Assembly (NCBI GenBank): GCA_016869765.1
Contig: VGES01000013.1
Location: 1-64,000, forward strand
DNA length: 64,000 nucleotides
Source of the DNA: Alphaproteobacteria bacterium
GTDB taxonomy: Bacteria > Pseudomonadota > Alphaproteobacteria > SHVP01
Direction: 5' to 3'
Shown piece by piece: positions 10,516 to 19,042 of this stretch. The notes under the pieces were generated by a model. It was not told the DNA's origin, made no database searches, and worked only from the letters and a program-made list of their open reading frames with translations. Within the stretch, counting starts at the first letter, position 1; each line of letters opens with the position of its first letter. The position numbers were made by a program, and so were the translations under genes.

Positions 10516-10661
10516 ATCAGATGTCCGGATTTACCGTTGATTCACGATTGGCGCGGAACCTAGCGGCCCCGATTTGGAAGGGCAAGCGCCGCGGTTTCCG
10601 TTGGTGCCCATAGCCCGAACGATTCTAGAGTTGCCCGACCACGCTCGCCCGAGGTTTTCCG

Positions 10662-11258
10662 TTGAAGCGCCAGCCGCCAGCCGCCCGTTCGACCCTCGAT
10701 ATCGCCTACTGGTTCCAGTCGCGCAGCGACTCGGCCGGCGAGGTGCTGACGCAGCGCAAACTGCACTTCCTGCTCTATCTGACCCAAGCGCACTACACGG
10801 CCGAACACGAAGGCCAGAAGATGATGCCGGCGACGTTCCTGGCCACCGAGGCCGGGCCGCTCGAACCCAACATCTACCAGCTGTTCGAGTCCGGGTACTT
10901 CAAGGTCAAGGGCAACGAACCGAGTTTCGCGATCGAGACCTACCTGCACGAGATCTGGGCGCGCTACGGCAAACGGACGGCAAAGCAGCTCGAAGCGATC
11001 GTCGCGCGCGACAGTGTCTGGCGCGAGACCCTGATGCGCGGCTCGATGCTCGAAATTCCGCTCGAACTGATGTTCAGCGCCTATGGCGGGGGCGGGGTTG
11101 CGCTGCCGCTCAACCAGCGCCAAGGGGCCGGGCGTGACCGTCAGGTCAAGGAACAAGAGTACTGGACGCCCTCGGGCAAACGCGCCCAGAAGTGGGTTCC
11201 CGGCACGCCGCGGCCGCCGGCCGACGACCAGCCCGAGAAGACCTGCCGCCGCACCTAA
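10662..11258 (+). CDS. Panacea/SocA-like (DUF4065) domain protein
   Basis: 198 aa from a TTG at 10662; the start is not certain. Residues about 25-75 (LTQRKLHFLLYLTQAHYTAE, then EAGPLEPNIYQLFE) match the SocA/GepA Panacea domain, known from toxin-antitoxin antitoxins and from the Caulobacter SocA adaptor. No partner toxin such as SocB is visible next to it. The C-terminus is a basic, probably disordered tail. It shares direction with the substrate-binding-like gene 9 bases downstream. Function is unknown; a proteolytic adaptor role is a guess from the family. Confidence 0.7.
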   Translation: MKRQPPAARSTLDIAYWFQSRSDSAGEVLTQRKLHFLLYLTQAHYTAEHEGQKMMPATFLATEAGPLEPNIYQLFESGYFKVKGNEPSFAIETYLHEIWARYGKRTAKQLEAIVARDSVWRETLMRGSMLEIPLELMFSAYGGGGVALPLNQRQGAGRDRQVKEQEYWTPSGKRAQKWVPGTPRPPADDQPEKTCRRT

Positions 11259-11267
11259 GACAAACGC

Positions 11268-12119
11268 GTGACGACCGGTGGACCGCTAATCGTCCGCGCG
11301 CTCCGCGTTCCGCCCGCCATCGTCTTGGCGCGTGCAGCCGCGGAACTGTCGCAAACGCAACCCGTCGACTTCGCGTGCTGGGATTCGAGCGCTGCGCTGG
11401 CCGATGATCTGGCCGCCGAACGCGTCGATCTGTGTATGGCGCCGACGAATCTCGCGGCGCGCCTCTATCGCGATCACCGGACATACCGCGTGGCCAACGT
11501 GGCGATGTGGGGAATCTTGCACGTCCTTGGTCGAGCGCCGGCGCGCGGTTGGACGGCCCTTGGCCGAGCGCGGCTGGCCATCCCCCTGCGTGGCAACATG
11601 CCTGATACGATCTTCCAAGTCCTGGTGGCCCGCCAGCCCGATGCGCCCAAGCCCGACATCCAGTATTGCGCGAGCTACCTCGCGGCGGCGGAGGCGCTCG
11701 CCCGCGGGGAGGTCGACGCCGCAGTCCTTCCCGAGCCGATCGCCACGGCGGCGGTCGAACGGGGCGCGGTTCGCTGGCTCGACCTCCAGGTCGAGTGGGG
11801 GCGCATCCTGAAAAGCGCACCACGCTACCCACAGGCCGTGACCTTGGTTCATCGCCGCCGGGCCGTCGAACCGCTGCACGTGGCGGTGGCGGACGCCGTC
11901 GCTTGGATGACCGGCGATCCGGACGCCGCCGGACGACTCGGAGAACCGCTCCTCGGCGTTGCCGCCTCCACGATCGCGGCTGCGGTGCGCACGACCTATT
12001 GGGCGGCGGTTCCGGCGATGGTCGCGCGACCCGAAATCGAAGTGTTCCTGCGTGTGCTCGAAGGCGCCTCGCAGAGTCTCTTCAACGGGCCGCTGCCCGA
12101 GGCCGACTTCTACGCCTAA
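11268..12119 (+). CDS. Periplasmic-binding-fold (NMT1/PBP2-like) protein without signal peptide
   Basis: 283 aa from a GTG at 11268. The sequence resembles NMT1/THI5-type substrate-binding proteins: ARLAIPLRGNMPDTIFQVL, then YLAAAEALARGEVDAAVLPEPIATAAV, the hinge-binding pattern of type 2 periplasmic-binding folds. It starts directly with the first beta strand (GPLIVRALRVPPAIVLARAAAEL) and has no signal peptide or lipobox, so it is probably cytoplasmic. Possible roles are a ligand sensor or an enzyme of the MqnA/Thi5 type. Its stop overlaps the convergent antiporter-like operon by 4 bases. No permease or ATPase gene lies beside it. Confidence 0.7.
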   Translation: MTTGGPLIVRALRVPPAIVLARAAAELSQTQPVDFACWDSSAALADDLAAERVDLCMAPTNLAARLYRDHRTYRVANVAMWGILHVLGRAPARGWTALGRARLAIPLRGNMPDTIFQVLVARQPDAPKPDIQYCASYLAAAEALARGEVDAAVLPEPIATAAVERGAVRWLDLQVEWGRILKSAPRYPQAVTLVHRRRAVEPLHVAVADAVAWMTGDPDAAGRLGEPLLGVAASTIAAAVRTTYWAAVPAMVARPEIEVFLRVLEGASQSLFNGPLPEADFYA

Positions 12120-13798
12120 GTAAGGGCGACGAGCAGCACGAGCACGAGAACGACCGCGACGATTGCCAGCTGATCGGACAACGAACGGCCGAGGTGGCGT
12201 CGGCCGCGGGCGATCAGCCAGCGCATGAAGCGGTCGCGGGTGTGTTCTGCGGTCGTTGCCAGCTCGCGTCGCGCCCGGCCGAGGTAGCGGTCCCAGAGGG
12301 CAAACAGCGCGTGCGCTAGCTTCGGGCCGCCCGCCTGCCACAGCCAACCCACGTCCCAGTAGGTGGCGCTCGATCGCGGTCGCAGCGGCTGCGACAAGAG
12401 CCAGGCGAGCACCGCGAACGTCATCAATTGGCCGTAAGCCACCAGCTTGGCCCCGGTGATCGCCGTGCCCTCGGCGGCAAACGGTAACAGCGCGAAGACG
12501 GCCGACGGGAACACCCCGGCCGCCAGCAACAACACGGCGAGGATCGCCATTGCCCACCGGGCCAGCCGGTTGGCGTCGGGGGGACGCAGGCCGCAAGAGG
12601 TTCCAAAGAAGATTCGCCAGGGGGCGCGAAACGCGATGTGAACCACGCTCGCCGCCGTTGCGACCCACCACACGAGCCAGATCAACAGCGGTGCCTCTTC
12701 GCGGGCGGCGGCAATGCCGGTCATCAGGCCGGCGAATCCGGCAGTGAGCGGGAGATTGGCGAATGCGGCGCCGGCGATGATCGCCATGAGTGCCGCAACG
12801 GGCATGGCGCGCCCCAACCCCCCCAGCTCACCCACCTGTTGGCGCCCTGTGGTGATGAGGACCGTGCCCAGTGCCATCGCCATCAGCGCGAGCGCGCAGG
12901 CTTGGGCAAGGGCGAGCACGAGCCCGGCATCGACGCCGCGGGGGCCGCCCAGGCCGGTGGCGATCAAGGTCACGCCAGCGGCGTGGATGACGCCATAGCC
13001 GAGAAGCCGGCGGACGTTGCCCTCGATCGCGCCCATCACCATCGCGTAGACGAGACTCGTCGCGCCGACATACATCAGCACGTCTTCGCCGGGGAACAAG
13101 CGCAGCAAGGCTGTGGCCGGCGGTACCGTCGTGATCGCGATCAGCGCCGGAGCCGTTTCCGCACGAATGGCCGTGAGGCAGTCGGTGATCCAAGCGCCCA
13201 ACGGAAAGGCGCCGAGCAAACTGGCGAGCGCTGCAATCATCAACCAGCGCGACCAGCGATCCGCTGCCAACGGTGGACCGATGATGCCGTTGGCGCCGCT
13301 CGCTAGTTCGGCCACCGCGGCGACCAGGAGGGCGAAGCCGAGCATCAGGTGCAGGGTCGTGAATCGTTGACCGGCGGCGGGGTTGGTTTCGCCGGTATCG
13401 GCCCACACCAGCATGGCGAGCGCGACCGCGCCGAAGAGCGCACTTGCGGCAAGCGACACGACGTCGCCCGCGAGCGTCACACCGAGGGCCGCGGCCCCCG
13501 CAACCAGGAGTGCGACGCTGGCCGCGCGATTGGCGGTGGCGCCGAACAGCACGGCGCTCGCCAGCACGAGCGTAAGGACCAGCGCGGCCGCCTGCCCCGC
13601 GTCATCGACGAGAAGAGTCAGCAGGTGGAGATCGCCCACCCGCAACAGATCGCCGTCGCCCGGCGGCAACAAGGCGACGGCGACCGCGGCGAGGATCAGG
13701 ATCGCGACGGTCACCGCGCGGGTGTAGCGCCGCGCCACGGCCGCCACCGCGATCGCGCCGAGCAGCAGAATGACTCCTGGCGGCAAGGTGCTAGTCAC
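12116..13798 (-). CDS. Antiporter-like membrane subunit (NuoL/MrpD family), degenerate
   Basis: 560 aa, about 14 hydrophobic helices, last gene of a seven-gene operon. The family match is weak but typical in layout: the LAGDVVSLAASALFGAVALAML segment, the LGYGVIHAAGVTLIATGLGG helix and the FANLPLTAGFAGLMTGIAAA loop. The expected TM7 lysine motif K..L.PFH.WL is replaced by LGAFPLGAWITDCL, and the TM5 glutamate is also missing. A C-terminal amphipathic arm with many arginines (about 480-535) resembles the NuoL lateral helix region. It probably serves a structural or altered ion-path role within the complex. Confidence 0.75.
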   Translation of the reverse strand: MTSTLPPGVILLLGAIAVAAVARRYTRAVTVAILILAAVAVALLPPGDGDLLRVGDLHLLTLLVDDAGQAAALVLTLVLASAVLFGATANRAASVALLVAGAAALGVTLAGDVVSLAASALFGAVALAMLVWADTGETNPAAGQRFTTLHLMLGFALLVAAVAELASGANGIIGPPLAADRWSRWLMIAALASLLGAFPLGAWITDCLTAIRAETAPALIAITTVPPATALLRLFPGEDVLMYVGATSLVYAMVMGAIEGNVRRLLGYGVIHAAGVTLIATGLGGPRGVDAGLVLALAQACALALMAMALGTVLITTGRQQVGELGGLGRAMPVAALMAIIAGAAFANLPLTAGFAGLMTGIAAAREEAPLLIWLVWWVATAASVVHIAFRAPWRIFFGTSCGLRPPDANRLARWAMAILAVLLLAAGVFPSAVFALLPFAAEGTAITGAKLVAYGQLMTFAVLAWLLSQPLRPRSSATYWDVGWLWQAGGPKLAHALFALWDRYLGRARRELATTAEHTRDRFMRWLIARGRRHLGRSLSDQLAIVAVVLVLVLLVALT

Positions 13799-14018
13799 GT
13801 CGGGGGCCAGGGGTTCGCAGGAAGAACGCCGCCACGCGGCCGCCGACCAGGACCGCGATCACGCCGAGGAATCCGACACCGGCATCAAAGGCGAACACTG
13901 TTTCGACGGCGAGCGGCGAGGCCGGTGGGAAGAGAGGATCGAGCGCCAGCAGCATCACCGCGAGGGCCGCGAGATTGAGGGCTGCGATCACCGTCGAAAC
14001 CTTGCCCAGGCGGCGCAT
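13791..14018 (-). CDS. Small two-helix membrane protein of the antiporter-like operon
   Basis: 75 aa from the ATG at 14018, which follows the upstream stop in the arrangement TGACATG; a longer frame starting at 14048 would overlap the upstream gene by 29 bases. Two hydrophobic helices (VSTVIAALNLAALAVMLLAL and GVGFLGVIAVLVGGRVAAFF) are joined by a short acidic loop, with a positively charged tail. Its size and place suggest a minor subunit of the same membrane complex, similar in scale to MrpF or MbhB-type subunits, though no specific homology is recognisable. Its end overlaps the next gene start by 8 bases. Confidence 0.65.
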   Translation of the reverse strand: MRRLGKVSTVIAALNLAALAVMLLALDPLFPPASPLAVETVFAFDAGVGFLGVIAVLVGGRVAAFFLRTPGPRRD

Positions 14019-14019
14019 G

Positions 14020-15471
14020 TCAGGGGCCCCTCGGCAGAAGGCCGGCAAACGTCGGCAACATCTGGTCGATCACCGCGGGCGCGACGAGCAATACGACGGT
14101 GGCGACCAGCGCCGGGAGCATAGCCGTCCATCCCAGGGGCAGACGTTGACGCAGGCTCGAGACATCGGGTCGGGCGAACAGCAGTTGCTGGCACATCGGC
14201 AGAACGGCGATCGCGGCGACGAGGGGGGCGAGGCCGAGCACGATCGGGCCCGTCACCGCGGTCGTTGCCGTCGTGAGGACGCCATACCAGGTACCGATGA
14301 AGCCGGCGGTCGGCGGCAGCGCCAGCAACGAGGCGGCGATCGCGAGCAGGCAACCGCTCAGCCAGGGCGTCCGGCTGCCTTCCCCGCGCAGGGTCGCGAT
14401 CGTCGGGCCGAGGCCGTCGGCCAGCAAGGCGACGACCGGCAGCAGCGCGAGGACGGCGAGCACGCCGGCCGCGAGGACGATCAGCGCGGCGAGGGTTCCG
14501 GCCTGGTGCGCGCTGAACAGCGTCACGGCGACCGCGATCGTCTGAACCGCGGGAAGCCCGAGCGCGCGCTCGGCGAGCGCTGCGCCACGCAGGCGAAGGG
14601 CCAAAACGAGCAGGGCCGCAATGGCCAGAGTGCCGATGACGTCGATGCCGCCGATCTCGCGCAGGGTGGCCGGCCCGATCACGTACAGGGTCGCTTTCGC
14701 AAATGGAATCGCGCCACCGATCAAGACGACGATCGTCGCGACGTAGATCTGGACCGGGACCTCGCTCCGGCCGAGCACCAAACTGCCGCGCAGGCCCGGC
14801 AGCAAGGCGAACCGCGTTCCGGCCAGGGCGAAGATCGCCAGGATGAGCCCCGCCACGTTGCGGTCGGTGGCGCCGGCGAAACTACCGCCGGGGCGAAACT
14901 CGACCGAGCCGGCGACGAGGAACGTCCAGGCTGCGGCCACCATGGCGAGAAACATCGCGGCGATCAGCAGCAACAGAATCGGATGCGTCGCCGTCTCCTC
15001 CTCGTTCCGGCTGGGCGCGAGCATGAGGCTGGTGGCGAGCAGCAGGCCGGCTTCGAAGGTGATCTGCGACAGCAGGTTGCCGGCGTACAGGCACCCGACC
15101 GCAGCCGCCATGCCGGCCGAGCCGCAGACGAAAAACCGGGTTGGGTGGCGCGGTCGGCGTGCGGCCGGCGCGGCCAGCGACCAGAAAACGGCGATCAACC
15201 AGGCGAACGAGGCGAGCAGGGCTCCGGTGGCGCCCACCGGCTCGCCGACCAGTCGAACCGGCACGCCAGCGAACAATGGAGCCAGGATCACGCCGAGCCA
15301 ATCGGCCGGATCGAGCATGGCGAGGATGGCGGCCGTGAGGAGCAACAGGACGACCGCCGAGATCAGCGCTCCCACGTCGCGCGCCAAGGGGTGTTGCGCC
15401 ACGACGAGCATCGCCACGGCCGCAAAAGCCGGTAAGGCCACCGCCGCGAACAGAAGCAAGTCGGGGGTCAT
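14020..15471 (-). CDS. Antiporter-like membrane subunit (NuoM/NuoN family), partly degenerate
   Basis: 483 aa, about 14 predicted helices, middle of the operon. A TM5-like glutamate is present in NLLSQITFEAGLLLATSLML. The TM7 motif reads FALAGTRFALLPGLRGSL, with arginine where Mrp/Nuo antiporter-like subunits have the key lysine and no PFH.WL. PPTAGFIGTWYGVLTTA matches the family GF.GK/GT loop. Start and stop are tightly packed: its ATG overlaps the stop of the MrpD-like gene by 4 bases. It probably sits beside the MrpD-like subunit in an ion-translocating membrane arm. Confidence 0.8.
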   Translation of the reverse strand: MTPDLLLFAAVALPAFAAVAMLVVAQHPLARDVGALISAVVLLLLTAAILAMLDPADWLGVILAPLFAGVPVRLVGEPVGATGALLASFAWLIAVFWSLAAPAARRPRHPTRFFVCGSAGMAAAVGCLYAGNLLSQITFEAGLLLATSLMLAPSRNEEETATHPILLLLIAAMFLAMVAAAWTFLVAGSVEFRPGGSFAGATDRNVAGLILAIFALAGTRFALLPGLRGSLVLGRSEVPVQIYVATIVVLIGGAIPFAKATLYVIGPATLREIGGIDVIGTLAIAALLVLALRLRGAALAERALGLPAVQTIAVAVTLFSAHQAGTLAALIVLAAGVLAVLALLPVVALLADGLGPTIATLRGEGSRTPWLSGCLLAIAASLLALPPTAGFIGTWYGVLTTATTAVTGPIVLGLAPLVAAIAVLPMCQQLLFARPDVSSLRQRLPLGWTAMLPALVATVVLLVAPAVIDQMLPTFAGLLPRGP

Positions 15472-16937
15472 GGCGGTCCACGCATCAGAAGTTTCGCGGC
15501 TTCGTCGGCGAGGCCGACGTAGAGCGCAGCGTTGAGCCCGAAATAGACCGTGGCCAGTCCAAACAGAGTGGCGGGCACGCTGAGCGCGAGCGGGAAGGGG
15601 ACCGGGCGTTCGATCGGCGCTACCGGGCCGAATAGGAGCCGCTGCGCGACGCGCGCGGCGGCAATCAGCGCGACTCCCGAGCTGAGGGCGACGAGGATCA
15701 GCGCGGCCCAGGCATCGCGCTCGATCATTCCGAGGGCGACGTGCCAGCGTCCGGCAAAGCCGACCGTGAGCGGGACGCCGGCAAACGCAAACAGCGCACA
15801 GGCCAGGGCGGCGGCGACCATCGGCGAGCGGCGACGCAAGGTGCCGAGCTGATCGAGCGCGGTCGGAAGTTGGGCGTGTTGCAGGCAGCCGATTGCGGCG
15901 ACCGCCGCGGTAACGGCCACGCCGTGCGCCACGATGACCGCCATTCCCGCCGTGGCACCGGCGAGATTGATCGCCCCAGCGCCGACGGCGACGTATCCAA
16001 GGTGCGCCGCGGCGAGCAGGGCGACGACCGGGCGGATGTCACGCTGAAGGGCCGCGAGCGCCGATGGGGCCAGGACGAACAACGCGGCGACCGCTGCCAG
16101 CCCCCAGGCGCCGTTGGCCGAAAGAAACGAGGGGCCGCCGCCGAGCACGGCCGTAGAAATGCGCAGCAACACATAGGCGATCGCGGTTGGCGCGATCCCG
16201 CCGACAACGGCCGCGATCGGCGCCGGTGCGTCGATGTAGGTGCGTGAGAGCCAGCCATGGAAGGGAAACAGACCGCCCTTGATCGCGAGCCCGAGGAGCA
16301 CCATCGCGGCGCCGATCGTGGTCGCGCGATCGTTGGCTCCCGCGAGACGACCCGCGAGATCGAGGAGGTCGACCGAACCTGCCCGTGCGTAGAGCATCGC
16401 GGTTCCCATCAACAGAAACGCCGTTCCGGTCGATTGAAATACCAGGGCGTGAAATGCCGTGACCAAGGAGCGCCGAATCCGACCCGCCGCGATCAGGCCG
16501 CACGTCGCCAGCGTCATGATCTCGATCAGGATGATCAGCGAGAACAGGTCGTGGCTCAGGGCGATTCCGTTGATCGCCCCGAGGAAGGCGAGGGCGAGCG
16601 CGCTCTGGAGAGCGGTGCGGCCGGGCGGGTGAGCCGCGCTGTCCCGATGCAACAGGGGCAGCAGCACGGCGGCCACGAGGTTGGTCACGATCAGCGCCAG
16701 AGCGCTCAGGCCGTCGGCGCGGAAGACGACCCCCGACGGAGCCGCCCAATCGCCGAACGCGTACGCCAATGGCCCGACACGCAGCACATGGTCGAGCACG
16801 AGGGCGGCGACGCCCAGCGAGACCCACGGCGCCACCAGACCGAACAACCGCACCAATGGGCGTATCGGCAACAACAAACAGAGCGCGGCTGCAGTAAACG
16901 GCAACAGGACCAGAAGCGCAGGAACGTGGGTCATCAC
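15468..16937 (-). CDS. MrpD/NuoN-like proton-channel subunit
   Basis: 489 aa, the best-conserved antiporter-like subunit of this operon. It keeps the TM5 glutamate (SLIILIEIMTLATCGLIA) and the TM7 lysine motif IKGGLFPFHGWLSRTYIDAP, which are the proton-path residues of MrpD, MbhH and NuoL/M/N. The start is GTG at 16937, overlapping the upstream stop (GTGA), with an ATG as the next codon. It should carry the working ion channel of the complex. By family it could be part of a Na+/H+ antiporter or of a redox-driven pump; the operon holds no obvious redox subunit. Confidence 0.88.
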   Translation of the reverse strand: MMTHVPALLVLLPFTAAALCLLLPIRPLVRLFGLVAPWVSLGVAALVLDHVLRVGPLAYAFGDWAAPSGVVFRADGLSALALIVTNLVAAVLLPLLHRDSAAHPPGRTALQSALALAFLGAINGIALSHDLFSLIILIEIMTLATCGLIAAGRIRRSLVTAFHALVFQSTGTAFLLMGTAMLYARAGSVDLLDLAGRLAGANDRATTIGAAMVLLGLAIKGGLFPFHGWLSRTYIDAPAPIAAVVGGIAPTAIAYVLLRISTAVLGGGPSFLSANGAWGLAAVAALFVLAPSALAALQRDIRPVVALLAAAHLGYVAVGAGAINLAGATAGMAVIVAHGVAVTAAVAAIGCLQHAQLPTALDQLGTLRRRSPMVAAALACALFAFAGVPLTVGFAGRWHVALGMIERDAWAALILVALSSGVALIAAARVAQRLLFGPVAPIERPVPFPLALSVPATLFGLATVYFGLNAALYVGLADEAAKLLMRGPP

Positions 16938-17269
16938 GACTTCAGTTCGTGGGCCGCGATTTCATCGTCTTCGACGCTGACGGCCGAGGCGCGGATACGG
17001 AGCGCCAGATCGATTCCCACCATCATCGCGGTCGTGCCGAGCACGATCGCGATCAACGTGAATGCGATCGGCAGCGGATTCGCTATCGTGGCGCCGTCGG
17101 GGCTCGCGGGAGTGCCGCTCATGGCGACGAACACGATCCAGACGCTGACGTGAAGGAGGAGGAGGCCGAGGAGCTTCTTGAGTAGGTTGCCCCGCGCGAT
17201 CACGGTGAACAGGCCGGTCGCGAAGATGGCTGCTGCAGCCGCGTGGAAGGTGACGGAGGCCAGGGTCAT
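16934..17269 (-). CDS. MrpC/NuoK-like small membrane subunit
   Basis: 111 aa from the ATG at 17269, which overlaps the upstream stop (ATGA). The length and three-helix pattern match MrpC/MnhC and NuoK: FHAAAAAIFATGLFTVIARG, then LLKKLLGLLLLHVSVWIVFVAM, a proline-containing loop and NPLPIAFTLIAIVLGTTAMMVGI. The ALTLTAIVI-type third helix is the family signature. MrpC lies next to MrpD in all Mrp and Mbh complexes, and the same order holds here. An acidic C-terminal tail (SVEDDEIAAHELKS) follows. Confidence 0.88.
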   Translation of the reverse strand: MTLASVTFHAAAAAIFATGLFTVIARGNLLKKLLGLLLLHVSVWIVFVAMSGTPASPDGATIANPLPIAFTLIAIVLGTTAMMVGIDLALRIRASAVSVEDDEIAAHELKS

Positions 17270-18126
17270 GGCCGGGATTTCTGCTCGATCGTCACGAGAT
17301 GGCCGGCGAGCCACGCAATGATGGCAAAGGCGAGGCCCGTCGTCAGAAGCCGAATCCCCAAGCGCTGACCATCGGCGAAGTCCTCCCCGAAGCCGGCAAA
17401 GTCGAGAAGGCCCGCGCCCTCCATCAGTGGGGCATGGGCGACGGCGAGGGCGAACAGCACCGACGATCCGGCGACCGCCCGCAGCATCGCCGAGCCGCCC
17501 AAAGACAGTCGAGTGGCGGTTGCGAGGGCGACCAACCCGGCAGCGGCGATGGCTCCGGCCGCCAGTGCGCCCCCGGCGCCATCCACGTGGCTCCAGGCTG
17601 CGACCACCGCCAAAAGCGAGAGTAAGGGAAACGCGAGCACCAGCAGGAAGCGCGCGAGTTTGGTCGGGGCGGCGCCGGCGAGCACGGCGTCCACCCGGTC
17701 ACGCCAGGGCTCCAGCCTGTGCCAGAAACGGGGCGCAGCGACGCTCGATTCGGACCGGCGGCGACTCCGCAACGCCGCCGGGGCAACGACCGGCACCGCG
17801 ACCAAGCCGCCGACGGCGACTGCGACGCCGACCAGGACGGTTGCGAGCAGAGAATCGATTCCGCGGTAGGCGCCAACCACGGCCGCCGTTGCGTTCGTGG
17901 CTCCGGTTTCGATTCGGGCATCATTCAGGTAGCGCGGTGCGACGTGCTCGAGCGCGGGCGAACCTGCGGCTCCGACCTCGGGCAGATCGAAAAGGCCGAC
18001 CGCGAGCAGTGCTCCGACGGCAAGCGAAAGCGCCAGAGCGGTCAGCGGCGGGCGAAACGGAACTTTCTCACGAACGCGCGTGAGGACACCGGCACGCCAG
18101 ATCGCCGGCGCCGAGACCGAACGCAC
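17266..18126 (-). CDS. MrpB/MbhE-like membrane subunit
   Basis: Up to 286 aa if translation starts at the GTG at 18126; the true start may be further downstream. The N-terminal third contains ATAAVVGAYRGIDSLLATVLV, close to the NVVTAILVDFRGFDTLGE motif of MbhE/MrpA-C-terminal and MrpB families. The C-terminal part adds about four to five helices (FLLVLAFPLLSLLAVVAAW onward). Its first 59 bases overlap the MbhD-like gene in another frame. In Mrp-type systems these parts form the link between the large antiporter subunits and MrpC/MrpD. Confidence 0.75.
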   Translation of the reverse strand: MRSVSAPAIWRAGVLTRVREKVPFRPPLTALALSLAVGALLAVGLFDLPEVGAAGSPALEHVAPRYLNDARIETGATNATAAVVGAYRGIDSLLATVLVGVAVAVGGLVAVPVVAPAALRSRRRSESSVAAPRFWHRLEPWRDRVDAVLAGAAPTKLARFLLVLAFPLLSLLAVVAAWSHVDGAGGALAAGAIAAAGLVALATATRLSLGGSAMLRAVAGSSVLFALAVAHAPLMEGAGLLDFAGFGEDFADGQRLGIRLLTTGLAFAIIAWLAGHLVTIEQKSRP

Positions 18127-18253
18127 AGGTCGCGAGCGCCGTCAGCGTGAGCGCCGCGAGGACCGCCGCCAGCGGCAGCGAACGTGCGTGGCCCGCACCG
18201 ACCGCAAAGATCACGGCCAAGCTCGCCGCCATGACGATCAAGGCTTCGCGCAC
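18068..18253 (-). CDS. MbhD/DUF4040-like small membrane protein
   Basis: 61 aa if started at the GTG at 18253 (MREALIVMAASLAVIFAVG); other GTG/TTG codons lie upstream as far as 18289. It holds two hydrophobic helices ending in TALATCAFGLGAGDLA, comparable to the LLYLLLGAPDVALTEA end of MbhD/DUF4040 domains. After GAGDLA the frame runs into a short Cys/His/Arg tail and stops, while the next gene continues the family pattern in another frame. It is the first gene of the operon. Either a real overlapping pair or a frameshifted single gene would explain this. Confidence 0.55.
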   Translation of the reverse strand: MREALIVMAASLAVIFAVGAGHARSLPLAAVLAALTLTALATCAFGLGAGDLACRCPHARS

Positions 18254-18487
18254 GGGCTGTCCCCCCGCCGGCACGGCTGTCAGGAACAAAGATGCCGGCC
18301 GAACCGATACAAGATGTTGTTATAAGCCAAGCTTGGGACCACATGAAGTGGCCGCGCGTCACGCTTAGCCGCTCGCGTGGCTACGAACTGCGATCGCCTG
18401 TCGCAGCCCCCTCGCTTCTGATACGATTTCCCCAAAGAGCCCGGAAAAGGGCCACCTGGGGAAACTTCATAGTGGCAGATCCTGGTG

Positions 18488-19042
18488 ATGGTAGAGGGGT
18501 CGTATGGTTCGGATGGTCCCCCGCACGACGCGCAGGAAGTTCGTGGCACCGTAAAGTGGTTTAACTCGGCGAAGGGTTTCGGATTCGTTTCGCCGTCGGA
18601 TGGCAGCGGCGATGTGTTCCTCCACCTGTCGGCGTTACGGCAGGCTGGCTACGACAGCGTTTACGAAGGGGCGTCCATTACGTGCAAGGTCGTGCGCGGG
18701 CCGAAGGGTCTGCAAGCGGTAGAGGTGCTGCGGGTGGATGGGGGCGGCGGGCGTCCAGCGCGCGGTGGCGGAGGCGGGGACCACGGGTCTTCATTCGCTC
18801 GGAGTGGCGGCGGTGGTGGTGGTGGGGGCGGTGGCGATTTTCTCGACGCCACGGTCAAGTGGTTCAATCCCGAAAAAGGTTACGGCTTCGTGACGTGCGG
18901 CGAGCGCGATCCCGATGTGTTCGTTCACATCAAAACGCTGCGCCGCGTCGGCCTCGAGCAGTTGGTGCCGGGTCAAGCCGTGCGGGTGCGAATCGGCCAG
19001 GGGCCCAAGGGCCCTCAGGTTTCCGACATTCAGGTTCCCTGA
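18488..19042 (+). CDS. Tandem cold-shock-domain protein
   Basis: 184 aa with two cold-shock domains joined by a glycine-rich linker. Domain 1 (about 18-78) has [20 protein letters not shown] and DVFLHLSAL, the RNP-1 and RNP-2 motifs. Domain 2 (about 117-183) has [18 protein letters not shown] and DVFVHIKTL. The linker is encoded by a GGT/GGC tract at about 18795-18836. Such double-CSD proteins are typical of alphaproteobacteria and act as RNA chaperones in cold or stationary phase. A GTG at 18485 is an alternative start. The stop abuts the convergent thiY stop. Confidence 0.92.
   Translation: MVEGSYGSDGPPHDAQEVRGTVKWFNSAKGFGFVSPSDGSGDVFLHLSALRQAGYDSVYEGASITCKVVRGPKGLQAVEVLRVDGGGGRPARGGGGGDHGSSFARSGGGGGGGGGGDFLDATVKWFNPEKGYGFVTCGERDPDVFVHIKTLRRVGLEQLVPGQAVRVRIGQGPKGPQVSDIQVP

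Noticed and set aside
10662-12119. SocAB-type toxin-antitoxin pair
   Set aside because: The partner gene has a substrate-binding fold rather than any toxin features.
13975-15435. Plus-strand frame with many Gln/Arg/Asp residues
   Set aside because: Antisense of the NuoM/N-like membrane protein; polar shadow of hydrophobic codons.
18795-18836. GGT/GGC simple repeat as a separate element
   Set aside because: It encodes the glycine linker between two cold-shock domains and is in frame.
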